Below are positions 20,690 to 31,764 of a stretch of 64,000 nucleotides of DNA, piece after piece. Position 1 is the stretch's first letter. Every line of letters starts with the position of its first letter. Location of the stretch: positions 1,794,201-1,858,200 of the forward strand of contig OX637359.1 of the NCBI GenBank assembly GCA_951799405.1. Reading direction: 5' to 3'. A program made the translations under genes and the position numbers. This stretch comes from Agapetus fuscipes. Its lineage: Eukaryota > Arthropoda > Insecta > Trichoptera > Glossosomatidae. Below the pieces are notes generated by a model, which did no database searches, was not told the DNA's origin, and saw only the letters and a list, made by a program, of their open reading frames with translations.

Positions 20690-20770
20690 GCTTCGGACGA
20701 GGCTTCTGGACGTTTCGTTCATATCTACGATGGGCTTCTTCAGAGTGAAGGTCAAGTGATAAAGATTATA
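20690..20770 (-). mobile_element. PLE terminal fragment
   Basis: The complement reads CTGAAGAAGCCCATCGTAG, ATATGAACGAAACGTCCAG. This is the same CTGA..GA...GAAACGTC layout as other PLE ends here, with only a weak CAT/ATG stem. Confidence 0.5.
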
Positions 20771-20883
20771 TTGATGAAATTGTGATGTCTAGCGATTACA
20801 ATTCTAATTTGAAAAATCATATTTGTAAAACTTAAATACATTTTTTCCAAATGGTTTTTATTTGAAAATCTTTCATAGTCCAA

Positions 20884-21132
20884 CAATCCTCATAAGTTGC
20901 TATGAGGCTGACCACTCGTATTGTTGAAAATGGTTCAATGTGCTAAACTCAACCCCGTGAAAGGAAAGGTCGGAAAAAGTTGCAGGTTTTTATGTTCATT
21001 TTCGATTTAGGTTATTTTATTTTGATTATTACACGTTCAGAACATGTAAGCACGATTTTGTGCGTGTTTGCTTGTGGGCATAGATTCAATATGAATCTTA
21101 ATTTTTTACAAATCTTTGTAAACATTTAAAGA
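20884..21132 (+). repeat. A-tail, diverged
   Basis: CATAAGTTGCTATGAGGCTG, GCTAAACTCAACCCCGTG and CATGTAAGCACGATTTTGTG in order. Confidence 0.72.
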
Positions 21133-21170
21133 TCATATTTGTTGCGTCAATCCGTCAGAGGCGTGCAGAG

Positions 21171-21742
21171 TAATGATGCCACGAATATTCGGCAACTCTT
21201 CGGTATTCGGCCTATTCGGCCACTTTTTTGCTATTCGGTATTCGGCCGAATAGTGCGTACTATTCGGCCGAATACCGAATAGCAAATCATGTAAAAAAGG
21301 ACACGTTATTTTACTCAAAAATTATGTATTTATTTCCAAATTACAACATTTTAGTACTTAAAATTAATCAGTGGTAAGTTGTGATGGATAAAAACGAGCT
21401 TTTCAGCATTTTCTGGTAGCAAACGATTGCGCTTTTCATCGTAAACGTTACCAGCCTCAGAAAATAACCTCTCACTATAAACGCTACTTCCAGGCGAAGA
21501 AAGATAAACTTTTGCGAATTTCGAAAGGTTCGGGTATTGTTTTTCGTTTGCTGACCACCACTTGTAAGGATCGGCCTTCCGATCTAGGCGAACTGTTTTC
21601 AAATAAAAATCCAACTCGTTTGCCACAGCATTCTTCTCCGAAGCTTCTTATTCGGCGGCCGAATATTCGGCGCTTCGGCCGACAGCGTTGCCGAATATTC
21701 GGTATTCGGTATTCGGCCAATTCACTATTCGTGGCATCTCTA
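21171..21742 (-). mobile_element. hAT transposon, internally deleted
   Basis: Flanked by an exact 8-bp TSD, GTGCAGAG (21163-21170, 21743-21750). TIRs are TAATGATGCCACGAATA at the left and TAGAGATGCCACGAATA (complement) at the right. Subterminal DNA on both sides is packed with TATTCGGCCGAATA-type repeats. The 572-bp element keeps only the 3' end of a transposase gene, so it cannot move itself. Confidence 0.92.
21351..21647 (-). pseudogene. hAT transposase C-terminal dimerisation domain, truncated
   Basis: About 98 codons are open from just after a stop at 21648-21650. Visible hAT hallmarks are DPYKWWSANEKQYPNLS, then LSSPGSSVYSERLFSEAG and NRLLPENAEKLVF near the end. The SERLFS-AG block is the core of the hAT dimerisation region. 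The family's usual transposase is 500-700 residues. Here the BED zinc finger, the catalytic RNase H-like fold and its acidic residues are all missing. The first in-frame GTG (Val) is not a credible start. Copies like this could in principle yield a dimerising fragment, but no promoter is visible and I treat it as debris of internal deletion. Confidence 0.88.
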
Positions 21743-21750
21743 GTGCAGAG

Positions 21751-22149
21751 TACAGATGCAAATATATGTATGTACAAATAATTGAACCATTTCCTTCAAA
21801 GATATATTTTGAAATTGATAATTGCGTAATGCATTTTTCCACTCTGTTGGATTCTGGCCTCCTTCATCAACCGCTGCCAGCGCTGCCTATCCATCTCCAC
21901 AATACAATAATATTAATTTAATCCTTGTAGTAACTGGCGCTTGAAAATTGATACTCTTATCCATTCAAGCAATTTCCGTCCTTCGTGCAATTGAGGATTT
22001 CATTTGGATTTGTACTGTCTACGTAGGCATCTGTTAGGACGATAATCGCATGCCCAGTAGAGTGCAAATTCGCGAAATTGCTTTAATGTCGATATGCGAA
22101 TACATTTTATATGAGACGAAACCAAATATGTAAGAAAACATAGACTATA
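21751..22149. other. No gene recognised
   Basis: Unassigned AT-rich DNA. Confidence 0.45.
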
Positions 22150-22455
22150 CGGAACGCAACTGAGCTACACATATAGTGTAACATCTTGCTGCGTTTTCCC
22201 CAAAGGATTTCGCATGTCATGAGTGGTACCTATTTATTTTTACAGGTAAGAGGACTGGCCTTACGCCAACCATTTCGGTTGAAGTGGGGGTTTCCCAGCT
22301 CCCAAGGAGGCTGGTAATCGTTTCTTGTGAAGGCTGAGTAAACCTTGCCGGTGTTTTATTTTGGGTTTTTGAAATCAACACCGAAACGGGAAATCATTTC
22401 TGACACCTTCGGTAGGATTCGAACCCGAGCTCTCGGCGTGGAATGCAAGCCTTCT
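22150..22455 (-). mobile_element. SINE-T1, A box lost
   Basis: The complement has the B box GGGTTCGAATCC but ends at GAAGGCTTGCATTCCACGCC, before the A box. Confidence 0.82.
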
Positions 22456-22611
22456 ATGATAGATTTTTCTAGAGAATATTTGAAATAAAACAGTACCGGT
22501 TCGTTTCCAGCAGGGAAAAATAGATTATTGACTTTCATTACTCTTTATGGATTTCTTTTAACAATGTATTTATAATTATTAACAGCACCTTTTTATTTCA
22601 AACCTGAAATC

Positions 22612-23085
22612 TAAATACCGGCAAGGTTTACTCAATCTTTACATAAAATGAAAATTTCTCAATTCAAGTAAAGTGATTGGTGTAAGGCCGGCCCCCTTAC
22701 CATTTTTTTAAATAGATTTGTGAAGAGGAATGCAATTCACCAACCTATTCTGCCTAGCCAGAAACAGGTATTAATATCATCAATTAATAATTAATTATTG
22801 CTTATATTAATGAATTATTAACTAATAATTACCCAATCACATCTGTTAAACCAGGGTCAAAGTTATGGGCAAGTGACCCAAGCGGGGATCGAACCAACGT
22901 TATTATATTCCAAATACTCTAGAATGATCGGCCACTTGGCCCCCTCGGCCATAACACCGACTGTGAAAAGAAAAAAAAGGAAAAAAAAACCTGTGAAAAG
23001 AATAAGTTTACACGTTCGCCAGATGCGACTCCTTCGTGGACAATGCGATAAGAAGTTGGACTATATGTGCAGTTTACTTAAATTG
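22612..23085 (+). mobile_element. SINE-T1 fragment interrupted by SINE-T3
   Basis: Left part 22612-22702 (AATACCGGCAAGGTTTACTC through GGCCGGCCCCCTTACC). Right part about 22985-23085 (CGTTCGCCAGATGCGACTCC through GCGATAAGAAGTTGGACTAT). Confidence 0.72.
22703..22980 (-). mobile_element. SINE-T3, full length
   Basis: Read on the minus strand the head is GTTATGGCCGAGGGGGCCAA (A box) with B box GGTTCGATCCCCG, like Leu/Ser tRNAs. The body includes CATAACTTTGACCCTGG. An AATTATTAATT-rich middle follows, then CTGTTTCTGGCTAGGCAG and the tail TTCCTCTTCACAAATCTATT plus A-rich. Best reference copy for this family in the window. Confidence 0.75.
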
Positions 23086-23094
23086 TACAATATA

Positions 23095-23165
23095 GTTACA
23101 TATAGTTTACTAGTCTAGATTACTAGTCTAGTCTAGCTTAGTCTAGTTTACTACTAGTTTAATAG
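23095..23165. repeat. CTAGT-rich low-complexity tract
   Basis: Short interspersed CTAGT/TAGTCTAGT units, TAGTCTAGATTACTAGTC and similar. Confidence 0.6.
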
Positions 23166-23464
23166 TCCCGTATAGTTTACTAAAATTGTAAATATAGTCC
23201 CATGTCCTAGTATACTCGTATCACTCAGTCTAAGGCTTTGATTTTCAATTTATAAAACGCTATCCTGGTATATCCTCATCCATTTTGTCTACACCCGAAT
23301 AGCCCTCATATGAAACGTAACAAATATAATAATTTAATTTTAGAATGAGCACTGAAATTCTGCACAAAAAAAATGTGTGAAAAATATTAAGCAAGCAGGG
23401 GCGTGCATTTCGTATATAAAGCAAAAGTCCACAAAAAAATATTTGAAAATCCATTCACTTTTTT
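23166..23464. other. No gene recognised
   Basis: Unassigned. Confidence 0.45.
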
Positions 23465-23722
23465 CACTACTACCCTTTGACTAATAGGTTGGTATGAGGC
23501 TAACCCACATGCTGCACAAACTTGGTTAACTTTGCCAATGACATCCAGGGTTTCAGAGCATGGTGGGCATTCCTTGACTTATAGGTTGGTATGAGGCTGA
23601 CCACCCATACTGTAAAAAATGGTTCACTTTGCCAATGTCACCCCTGTTTCAGGGAAGGTCGGCAAAAGTTGTGGGGCTTATGTTCATTTGAGGTTTGGAT
23701 TATATTTGGTGGGCGTGCATTA
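23465..23722 (+). repeat. Two partial A-tails in tandem
   Basis: First copy 23465-23568 stops near CAGAGCATGGTGGGC. A second starts at ATTCCTTGACTTATAGG (23571) and stops after GAGGTTTGGATTATATTTG. Same orientation, head to head-end. Confidence 0.78.
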
Positions 23723-23846
23723 AAAATGCGCCTTTTATTTTAACAATTATTTCAACTTTGATTACAGGAGCATTAATTTTGAAGGCATTTGAAATTTCAA
23801 CATGTCGATACATTCAAGGTTAAACTGAATAAGTAAAATCTTAAAC

Positions 23847-24110
23847 TCACATTCTTTGACTTATAGGTTGGTAAGCGGCTGACCACCCATGCTGTAGAAA
23901 ATGTTACACTTTGCTAATGTCACCTCTGTTTCAGGGAAGGTCGGTAGGAGTTGCAGGGTGTATGTCCATTTGAGATTTTTTTGTATGTCTTAGGCTCACA
24001 TGCGGTATGCGCAAGCGCGAACTTGTACGTGTCTGCTTGTGAGAATGCATGTAATATGAATCCCCAATGTTACATATCTTTGAAACTAGGATTAGATCAA
24101 ATTAGATTAG
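23847..24110 (+). repeat. A-tail, full-length unit
   Basis: ATTCTTTGACTTATAGGTTG start; AGATCAAATTAGATTAGA end. Confidence 0.85.
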
Positions 24111-24356
24111 AAATGGGTTTCTCAGATAAATGCACCTTTTTGTCTATTTCCTTATAAAGAAAACACTAAAACAGATTGAAAATCCTGTAGTTTAGAAGTT
24201 TGTCATGAGCACTTCCTTATAATAAGTTCACTTACTATGAGAAGTTACTCACAATAAAATGTTTCATCCACGATTTCTCAAATCAGTGAATCAGCAATTA
24301 TTCAGATGCTTGATTTTTTGGTTCCGAGTTTTGGCCGCGGTCCATATTTTTGCTTC

Positions 24357-24612
24357 TATAATCTATAACCTAAGCTGCAAAGATATTCTAACATTTAAGG
24401 CTCAATATTAAATGCATGTCCACAGACAGGCACATGTAGGTTCGCGCCTACACATTCTGCATGTGTGCATACAAATAAGCAAAACCTCACATGAACATAA
24501 ACCTTGCAACTCCTGCCGCCGTTCCCTGGACCGGGGTGGCATTGGCAAAAGTGAACCGATTGTTACAGCACGGGTGGTCAGCCTCATACCAACCTATCAG
24601 TCAAGGAGCTTC
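24357..24612 (-). repeat. A-tail, variant 2
   Basis: Same diagnostic bases as 15812-16047. Ends AACCTATCAGTCAAGGAGC. Confidence 0.82.
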
Positions 24613-25032
24613 ATTTCTTCTTTTTCCTTTTTCTTCTTTCTTGATACTTCTTGAAGACTTTCAGCTGACGTTTTGTCTCCTCTGTGGGTGAACCGAAAAA
24701 TCAAGCATCTGAATCCGGCCGTGAAAGCCTAAAAACATCTACAGAAATTATTCAGTTTTACCTTTAAGGTGGCGATATAAAGGGTCCAAAGACTTATTAA
24801 CACGAATGGACCCCTATTTATTATTTGCTTGGTAAAGACCTGTCGGATTATTCCGTCCTATCGACAATTGCTTACAATTAAAGGGACCCGACAATTATAA
24901 TTCATCCAAGGTAATAAATATATTGTCGGGTATAAGCAGGATCTGTGGGTATAGCAGAACGTGAATAGCGATATTGCTATTGAGTTATAATATTAGAGGA
25001 GATGAAACTGGCTTTCAGCATCGTAATATATT
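24613..25032. other. No gene recognised
   Basis: Unassigned. Confidence 0.45.
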
Positions 25033-25340
25033 TGACCAGTGCGTAGTCTAGTGGTTGCTCTTCAGACTCGTAAATGGAAGATTGTGGGTTCGAATCCCGG
25101 CGGAGCATAAAAAAATACCATTTACCTTTTTAAATATGCTCTTCACTGTGTGAAAAATTCATATACCTTCACCAAAGAACGGTCACCGAAGGTCCAGTCA
25201 GCCTTACAGCAACTGGGTCTTGCATGAGAAGTAGTGCTTTATATAGCGACGACCAAGCTTTCGGAGGGCTCTTGAGACGTGATTCGCACAAAAACAGCGC
25301 TCCCCAAATTAATCATCCTAATATTATTATTATTACACAG
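25033..25340 (+). mobile_element. SINE-T2a, full length
   Basis: Complete A box (GTAGTCTAGTGGTTG), B box (GGGTTCGAATCCCGGCGGAG), body and tail (AATCATCCTAATATTATTATTATTAC). Confidence 0.9.
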
Positions 25341-25409
25341 AGCTATAAAACCCATAGAATAGGTACTTTTTAATCATGTAAAATCCACTTGATTTCTCCA
25401 TTTTGTGTG

Positions 25410-25660
25410 TATAATCTATAATATAATTTGCAAACCTATGTTAACATTTATGATTTAACTAAAGTGCACGCCCACAAACATACACTTGTAAGTTTGCGCT
25501 TACAAATGCTACATGTGTGCTAACAAATTAAAACCCAAACCTCAGATGAATATAAGCCCTGCAGCTTTTGCAGACCTTCCCTGAAACAGGGGTGACATTA
25601 GCAAAGTGAGGCATTTTTTTACAGTATAAGTGGTCAGCCCAACCTATAAGTCAAAGCATA
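25410..25660 (-). repeat. A-tail
   Basis: AATCTATAATATAATTTGC through CCAACCTATAAGTCAAAGC; the GCCTCATA segment is deleted. Confidence 0.82.
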
Positions 25661-25699
25661 CGTTTCGACACTGAATAATTTCGCATGTGGCTATGTTCT

Positions 25700-26151
25700 G
25701 TAATAATGGCCATAACTCCGCTTTTGGAGCGACTCCACTGGCTGAGGTTTCCTCAACGCGTCAAATTTAAACTTGGCCTTATCACATACAAAGCTCTCCA
25801 TGATGCAGCTCCTTTCTACATCCAAGAGCTGATTGTCTCAAAAGTCCTGAGCTCAAGGGAGCAAACACTAAGATCAGCAGAGAACGGAGCGGAAACCCTG
25901 CTAAATGAACCTAGAAGAAAAATTGCCACTGTTTTCGGAGACCGTGCTTTTGCGGTGGCCGGCCCTGCGACCTGGAATCATCTACCACCAGAAATCCGGA
26001 GGTCTAAGACGATTGAGGACCTAAAGAGGAGGATGAAGACATTTTTCTTCGCCCAGTAAATTACTAAGCGCCCTTGGAGTGACATTGAGTTACGAAACGG
26101 CGCTGAAAAGGAAATCATCATAATCATCATCATCATCATCATCATCATCAT
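25700..26151 (+). pseudogene. L2-like LINE 3' end with (ATC)n tail
   Basis: An open frame to 26059 covers the C-terminal ~120 residues of a CR1/L2-type reverse transcriptase. In order: ITPLLERLHWLRFPQRVKFK, LITYKALHDAAP, FGDRAFAVAGPATWNHLPPE and a basic C-terminus ending FFFAQ. The palm and the endonuclease are absent, so this is a 5'-truncated insertion. The ~45-bp 3' UTR (GCGCCCTTGGAGTGACATTG) and the ATC repeat agree with the copies at 14571 and 28514. The frame is undamaged, which suggests a fairly young copy. Confidence 0.85.
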
Positions 26152-26521
26152 TTCCTGAAAAAATTTAAAAACTCACCGACCATTATATTTAAAACACACG
26201 CGCCCGAGTTCGGCGTAGAGAAGACATTTTCGTTATTTTTTTATTTTTTTATTTATTTATTTATTACAGAAAACAACAGCACATACACATAAAACAAGTA
26301 AAGATTTATAATAAATACATATAAGGCCAATAATAGTTTTCTTAAATAAAAATAATTACAATAAAAGCTTTATGCCAAAAATACAGAAAAAATCTCAGTA
26401 CTTTTTACCTGTTCACAGTGTGGAAACACTCGGAGTATCACCGCTCTCTTTCTAAAAAACGAAGGCTAAGAATAAAGGTTGAAGTAAGTTGAAACAGATC
26501 TACAGAAACAGCATGAAACAG
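26152..26521. other. No gene; simple TTTA tract
   Basis: 26230-26270 is a T/TTTA-rich run. The rest is unassigned. Confidence 0.45.
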
Positions 26522-26580
26522 CGACCGCTTGAGGGAAAACGCGGCAAGAAGTTACGTGTAATATTTAGTAATATTTAGTT
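26522..26580 (+). repeat. SINE-T1 fragment
   Basis: GCGACCGCTTGAGGGAAAAC, then GCGGCAAGAAGTTAC. Confidence 0.5.
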
Positions 26581-26621
26581 AACTATTGGGGTCGAAAATT
26601 ACCGAAGTATGAAGCAAAAAA

Positions 26622-26946
26622 AACGCAACTGAGCTACACATATAGTGTAACTTCTTGCCGCGTTATCCCCGAAGGGGTCGCATGTGGCGAGTTGAACCTA
26701 TTTATTTTTACAGGTAAGGGGGCCGGTCTTACGCCAACCACTTCAGTTGAAGTGGAGGTTTCCCAGCTCCCGAGAGCGCTGGTACTCATTTCTTGTGAAG
26801 GCTGAGTAAACCTTGCCGGTATTTTATTTTGGGGTTTGAAATAAACACCGAAACGGGAAATCATTTCTGACACCCTCGATGGGATTCGAACCCGAGCTTT
26901 CGGCATGGAATGCAAGCACTCTACCACCTGAGCTATCGACCGGACT
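26622..26946 (-). mobile_element. SINE-T1, full length
   Basis: Intact head, body palindromes and 3' end (GCAACTGAGCTACACATATA on the plus strand). One of the least diverged copies. Confidence 0.9.
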
Positions 26947-27705
26947 AATCGCCCCGCCCCCAAATCTTGGAAATAATTAAAATGTCATTCAAAAGCTTAA
27001 AAACAAACAACTATTCATAAAAATCATATGCCTAACCTTCATTAAGCTAGAAAACGACACAAAAAATGATCATTTTGCAACAATTTTGAGAAATCCTTAC
27101 ATTAAAAAAGAACAGCTGCTGTCAGTGAAGCGACGCCATCTTGAAAATCGTAAGTTAAAGTTACTAAATATTTACTGGCGAAATTCGGTGAGTGAAATAT
27201 TATGATGATTTAACTAAAATTGCATTTTAGTTAACTTTACTATACTTCAAAATACCGGGCCTTAGTGGCGTAGCTGACACAAGTTCTATACAACGATATT
27301 GTTACGATTTTTGGTTCGGATACTTTTCAAATAAAACACTACTCTTCTTTTTACTTATTTATTTTACACATTTATATTTATTTTTACAAAGACACTCTCG
27401 ACTATTCCATTACACTGGTTTTAGTTCACTGGTCAAATTTGTTCCATGTATTGGTGAAGCTCACAGATGACTGACTCGTGCAAGCGGCTTGCACCCTTTT
27501 TATACTAAGAAGATGGAACTGTTGAGAACACATTGTTGCTAGACTGTTCTCGAAGCACATACATAATTAAAGTAATCTAGTGACTTCTCTATTTACACAC
27601 AATTATTAATCCTACCCACCAATACAATAAAGGATTCCTATTACATAGCTATAACTAATACCTATACTTATTTTAATATTACCTATTTACATTAGAAATC
27701 TGCAA
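26947..27705. other. No gene recognised; possible solo LTR inside
   Basis: 27299-27700 begins TGTTACGATTTTTGG. It has a short palindrome GCAAGCGGCTTGC just before TTTTTATACTAAG (TATA-like) near 27480-27510. That would fit an LTR, but I cannot define the other end or a target duplication. Confidence 0.3.
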
Positions 27706-28080
27706 TGGTGATTTCTAATGTTGGTGTATTAATTTGCTACATTTTTTGCATAGGAAATTTCTTAATTTTTTTTGTATAGATTTCTTTGTAAGGTTTTGTT
27801 CTTTTATATATTTAAATGTAATTTTTTATTCATATTCCTTGACTTATAGGTTGGTATGAGGCTGACCACCCATACTGTAAAAAATGGTTCACTTTGCCAA
27901 TGTTACCCCTGTTTCAGGGAAGGTCGGCAAAAGTTGTGGGGCTTATGTTCATTTGAGGTTTGGATTTTATTTGTAAGTACACATTCAGCATTTGTAAGCG
28001 CGAACTACACTTGTTGGTTTGTGGGCTTACATCTGAGAGCTTTAAATGAATATATCCTTGCAACTTAGATTATAGATTAT
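27706..28080 (+). mobile_element. LINE-A 3' UTR plus A-tail
   Basis: 27706-27834 (AATGGTGATTTCTAATGTTG, TTTTTTGCATAGGAAAT) is the same 3' UTR found after LINE-A codons at 58965-59095. The A-tail starts at 27836 and ends TTAGATTATAGATTATGG. Confidence 0.82.
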
Positions 28081-28513
28081 GGATACATAACAATATATTT
28101 CTTCAGTCTTAAACGGTACATTTGTTGTCTACGCTTTCGCAACACAAAGCTTCCCGCCCTTTTCGCCAGATTATTGGCACTCGAATATAAAGCCATAATA
28201 ATTGCCGCTTAATTCATTCCGGATTTAATGAAGGTCCTTTGATGAATAAACCAATCCTCCACTAAACTTGGTTCGATAATTTTATAGGCATTCCGATGAA
28301 GTGTGTTTTATTAGATTAAGGTGTAAAACCAATATTAATGGAGAAAAATAAACCGGAAAACAGAAAGAAATAACGAATTTTGGTATTGAGTAATACTGAT
28401 AGAATGTTTGGTTTAACGACTAACGAAGAAAGTGTACAGAGAAAATGTCATCTGCGATCTGCCGACAGTGCTCTTACCTCTGTCAGTACTTAAAGCAGAA
28501 AAAGAAGCACAGT
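28081..28513. other. No gene recognised
   Basis: Unassigned. 28411-28435 (AACGACTAACGAAGAAAGTG) recurs inverted next to M2 at about 51957-51980. Confidence 0.4.
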
Positions 28514-28693
28514 GTTCGGAGACCGCGCTTTCGCCGTTGCGGGACCGTCCGCTTGGAATCAGCTGCCCTCTGAAGTGCGCGCCAAGGAAGGGATCGAGAG
28601 CTTCAAGAAGGGAATGAAGACCCATTTCTTCACCGCCGCGCCAAGCCTGAAAGCGCCCTTGCAGTGACAGGTAGTCACGAAACGGCGCTCTAT

Positions 28694-28724
<31 letters not shown>
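28514..28724 (+). pseudogene. L2-like LINE 3' end with (ATC)n tail
   Basis: Plus-strand frame GDRAFAVAGPSAWNQLPSE, then KEGIESFKKGMKTHFFTAAP and a stop. Next come CGCCCTTGCAGTGACAGGTAG and (CAT)n at 28698-28724. Only the last ~50 residues are left. The minus-strand poly-Met frame here is just the translated repeat. Confidence 0.82.
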
Positions 28725-28754
28725 TGTCAGATGAAAGCGTGGAAGGGGAAGACT

Positions 28755-29121
28755 GAGGAAGTAATCTAATCTAATCTAATCTAAGTTGCAAAGATATGTT
28801 ACATTGGAGATTCACATTACATGCATTCTCACAACCAGGCAATTGCACATGCCTCATGTGAACCTACAACATAAAAACCAAATCTCAAATGGACATACAC
28901 CCTGCAACTCTTGCCGTCCTTCCCTGAGACAGGGGTGACATTGTCAAAGTGAACCATTTTTACAGCATGGGTGGTCAGCCGCATACCAACCTATAAGTCA
29001 AGGAACATACACGACAAATTACATTTTATACATCACTTAATAATAATATCTATGGACAACAAACAGAAAACAAATTCCAATTTAATAAACCCTAGCCGCC
29101 AACATTACAGATCAACTGCCA
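28755..29121 (-). mobile_element. LINE-A 3' end, coding tail truncated
   Basis: A-tail 28755-29005 with AATC repeats at its end, 3' UTR to about 29090, then CCCTAGCCGCCAACATTACAG. That is the complement of the CNVGG-type stop-proximal codons. Truncated at 29121 where a second LINE-A copy abuts. Confidence 0.8.
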
Positions 29122-29365
29122 TTTCAGAATGGACATTGGAATGGACAATGAATGGACAATGGAATTAATGGACAGACCAAATAGGGAGATTGCGAAAAAA
29201 TGGAATCTGCAGAGTGAGAATAAGAGAAGAGTATGTATGAAGAAAGTGATGAATGTTGAAGAGATGAAAGAGGTATGCAAGGACAGAAAAAAGTGGAGAC
29301 GCATCTGCGGAGGTACCGGCCACCCGGTGGCAGGATACAGTAACAGTAACAGTTTGAGTAACGCA
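29122..29365 (+). pseudogene. LINE-A C-terminal fragment
   Basis: Open frame 29129-29368 with REIAKKWNLQSENKRRVCMK, MNVEEMKEVCKDRKKWRRIC and ending GGTGHP, then CGGTGGCAGGATACAGTAAC. Faces the previous copy tail-to-tail. The first ~15 codons (GGACAATG repeats) are not LINE-A. Confidence 0.8.
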
Positions 29366-29399
29366 TAAGTGTTAGACAGAGATATGATTCCGTGGTTGT

Positions 29400-29620
29400 T
29401 CAACATAATGTTACGAACTATGGATTCGTAGTACGTTCGCCTAAGCACGCTGGTATAGTGTCGAACACTTTGGGGTGAGCGCCTGCCTCTAGTAAAATCC
29501 ATCATAGAAGTGTTAGTTCGTAGGCACGCTCGCTGGTGTGAGTGACGCCTCTGGAACAATGCTCTAGTATAATCCATTAAATGGAAGCATCTACCATGTT
29601 CGAGAACAGGCTAGAATCAT
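29400..29620. repeat. Imperfect ~95-bp direct repeat
   Basis: GTTCG..AGCACGCTGGT...CGCCTGCCTCTAGTAAAATCCAT recurs as GTTCGTAGGCACGCTCGCTGGT...CGCCTCTGG...CTAGTATAATCCAT. A minus-strand frame across it has no known domain. Confidence 0.5.
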
Positions 29621-29665
29621 CTCTGCCACCCATATAAATACGAGTAAAATTAATTAAATTAGATT

Positions 29666-29956
29666 AGGCTGATTTATTTGGTGAGCGCTGTTTTTGTGTG
29701 TATCACACCTAAAGAGCCCTCTGCGAGCTTGGTCGTCGCTGTAGAAAGCGCCAATTCTCAAGCAAGACCCAGTTGTTGTAAGGCTGGATGGACCTTTTGA
29801 TGACCGGTCTTTGGTAAAGGTTTATGAAGTTTTCAACCCAGCGAAGAGCAAATTTGAAAATATAAATGATATATTTTCTGTGCTCCGCCGGGATTCGAAC
29901 CCACGACCTTCCAGTGACGAGTCCGAAATGTTACCACCTGGACTACGGACCGGTCA
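29666..29956 (-). mobile_element. SINE-T2a, full length
   Basis: Complement: ACCGGTCCGTAGTCCAGGTG head, GGGTTCGAATCCCGGCGGAG B box, CAAAAACAGCGCTCACC near the end. Confidence 0.9.
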
Positions 29957-30117
29957 AGTAAAGATTAAAGTAAAGAGTAAAGATTCTGTGGGCCAGTCTC
30001 TTTCAAAATTGTACCACGAAGCTAGAGCGAGAAGAGTGACAGTACTGTGTTCCCTTCCGAATTTAATCCGGTTTTATTCAAAACAAACATCAATCGCCAC
30101 TTCCTTGCAGCGCCTCA

Positions 30118-30235
30118 CGACAGAAGCAACAACTCAAGTAACACCTCTGCAGCAACCTTCTAGGATGACATAGACCCCCAAGACTTTCAAGAATTGGGGA
30201 GCCTCCCGCACAGGATTCCTTAAATAAAAAAACAA
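30118..30235 (+). repeat. SINE-T2b tail fragment
   Basis: ACACCTCTGCAGCAACC...ATAGACCCCCAAGAC...GAGCCTCCCGCACAGGATTC, then A-rich. Confidence 0.65.
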
Positions 30236-30377
30236 TATTGTACAAAATGATTTTTTTTAATTAAATAAATCGCAGCTTAAATAAAAAAAAACCTGAAGTG
30301 AAATCATAAAAATAATCATGGACAACTGTATTGTGATGATTGTACGTGGGTTATATTAATTTAAAATTGCTGCTTCC

Positions 30378-30430
30378 TCGATTTATATGCTGGTATGAGG
30401 CTGACCACAGCATGGTGACTTTATCACAGA
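30378..30430 (+). repeat. A-tail 5' fragment
   Basis: TTCCTCGATTTATATGCTGG followed by TATGAGGCTGACCACAGCATG only. Confidence 0.6.
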
Positions 30431-30521
30431 CACTAACACATACAAACAAAACACACAACTACATAATATGAGGACTACAGGGGAAGAACAAGGAATGTCA
30501 GTTGAAGAACATTACAAGTAA

Positions 30522-31068
30522 ACCTCTAATCTAATCTAAGTTGCAAAGATATATAATATTGGGGATTCACATTACATGCATTCTCACAAGCAGACACGTA
30601 CAAGTTCGCGTTTGCGCATGCCGCATGTGAATCCTAATCTAATCTAATCTAATCTAAGCTGCAAAGATATATATCATTTAAGTTTTATATTAAATGCATT
30701 CCCACAAGCAGATATGTATAATTTCGCGCTAACACATGCCGCATGTGGACCTACAATATAAAAACCCAATCTCAAATGAACATAAGCCTTGCAACTCTTG
30801 CCGTCCTTCCCTGAAACAGAGGTGACATTGGCAAAGTGAACCAATTTTTACATTATGGGTGGTCAGCCGCATAACAACCTATAAGTCAAGGAACATACAT
30901 GACAAATTACATTTTTTTTAAAAAAAAAAGTTAAAATCCAAATGCCGCAAAAATCAAATCTCAAATGGACATACACTATGCAACTCCTGCCGACCTTCCC
31001 TGAAACAGGGGTGACATTGGCAAAGAGAACCATTTTTTACAGCATGGGTGGTCAGCCGTAAATCAAAT
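30522..31068 (-). repeat. Three A-tail pieces in a row
   Basis: 30522-30632 has the distal half only. 30633-30930 is a full unit with (AATCT)n end and some LINE-A 3' UTR. 30950-31068 is a 5' half ending in GGTGGTCAGCCG. All lie on the minus strand. Confidence 0.8.
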
Positions 31069-31764
31069 GTAATCAATGAGTAAATCAAAATTATAAATTT
31101 GAAATCAGGGTTTTTGCCAATAACAAAGAACCGGAAATACCGCCATAAACTGTGATAGCGACTGTTGTTGCATTTTAAAATTCTGTAGAGCTTTAGATAC
31201 ACACAGATGCCACTAGATTTAATTTTTTTTCCTACCAACTTATTGCCATATTTTTGCTAGCATTCCTTGTTTTTTAACTTTGTAACAATATGTAAAGAAA
31301 TATTTAGGAAATGTGAAACATTTTTAATTGAATACCAATATTTGGGTGAGGGTCGATTTCCCTTGTGTTTGTATCACGTTTAAGGGTTGCCAAATTAATT
31401 AGTTGAAAGGGCCCGACCCATGGGTGTTTATTATTTAATATACGATAAATTCACAGCCCTTATTTGCATACTCAGACGGTATACCTATTTAATGACGATA
31501 CTAGAACAGCATAGACTATGTATTATGTGATTTATAAATTTTACACATTGAAACAGCCTCATCATTAACTTATAATATCTGTGGACTAGAAATTATTTTA
31601 ATAAATTATGTAATCTGGGAGTTGCCCATAATGGTTGTAGTGCATAGAACGGCGTTCTGGTGTGACCAAGAAATCGAAGAATGATCTGGAATATACGAGA
31701 AAGATATTTTTTGTACCCACATTTAGGGACTGCATTAGTCGCTCGAAGCATTTGCCTTGAAGAT
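31069..31764. other. No gene recognised
   Basis: Unassigned AT-rich DNA. Confidence 0.45.

Noticed and set aside
28413..28724. Minus-strand frame starting with nine Met
   Set aside because: The Met run is a translated (CAT)n tail; the real content is an L2-like 3' end on the plus strand.
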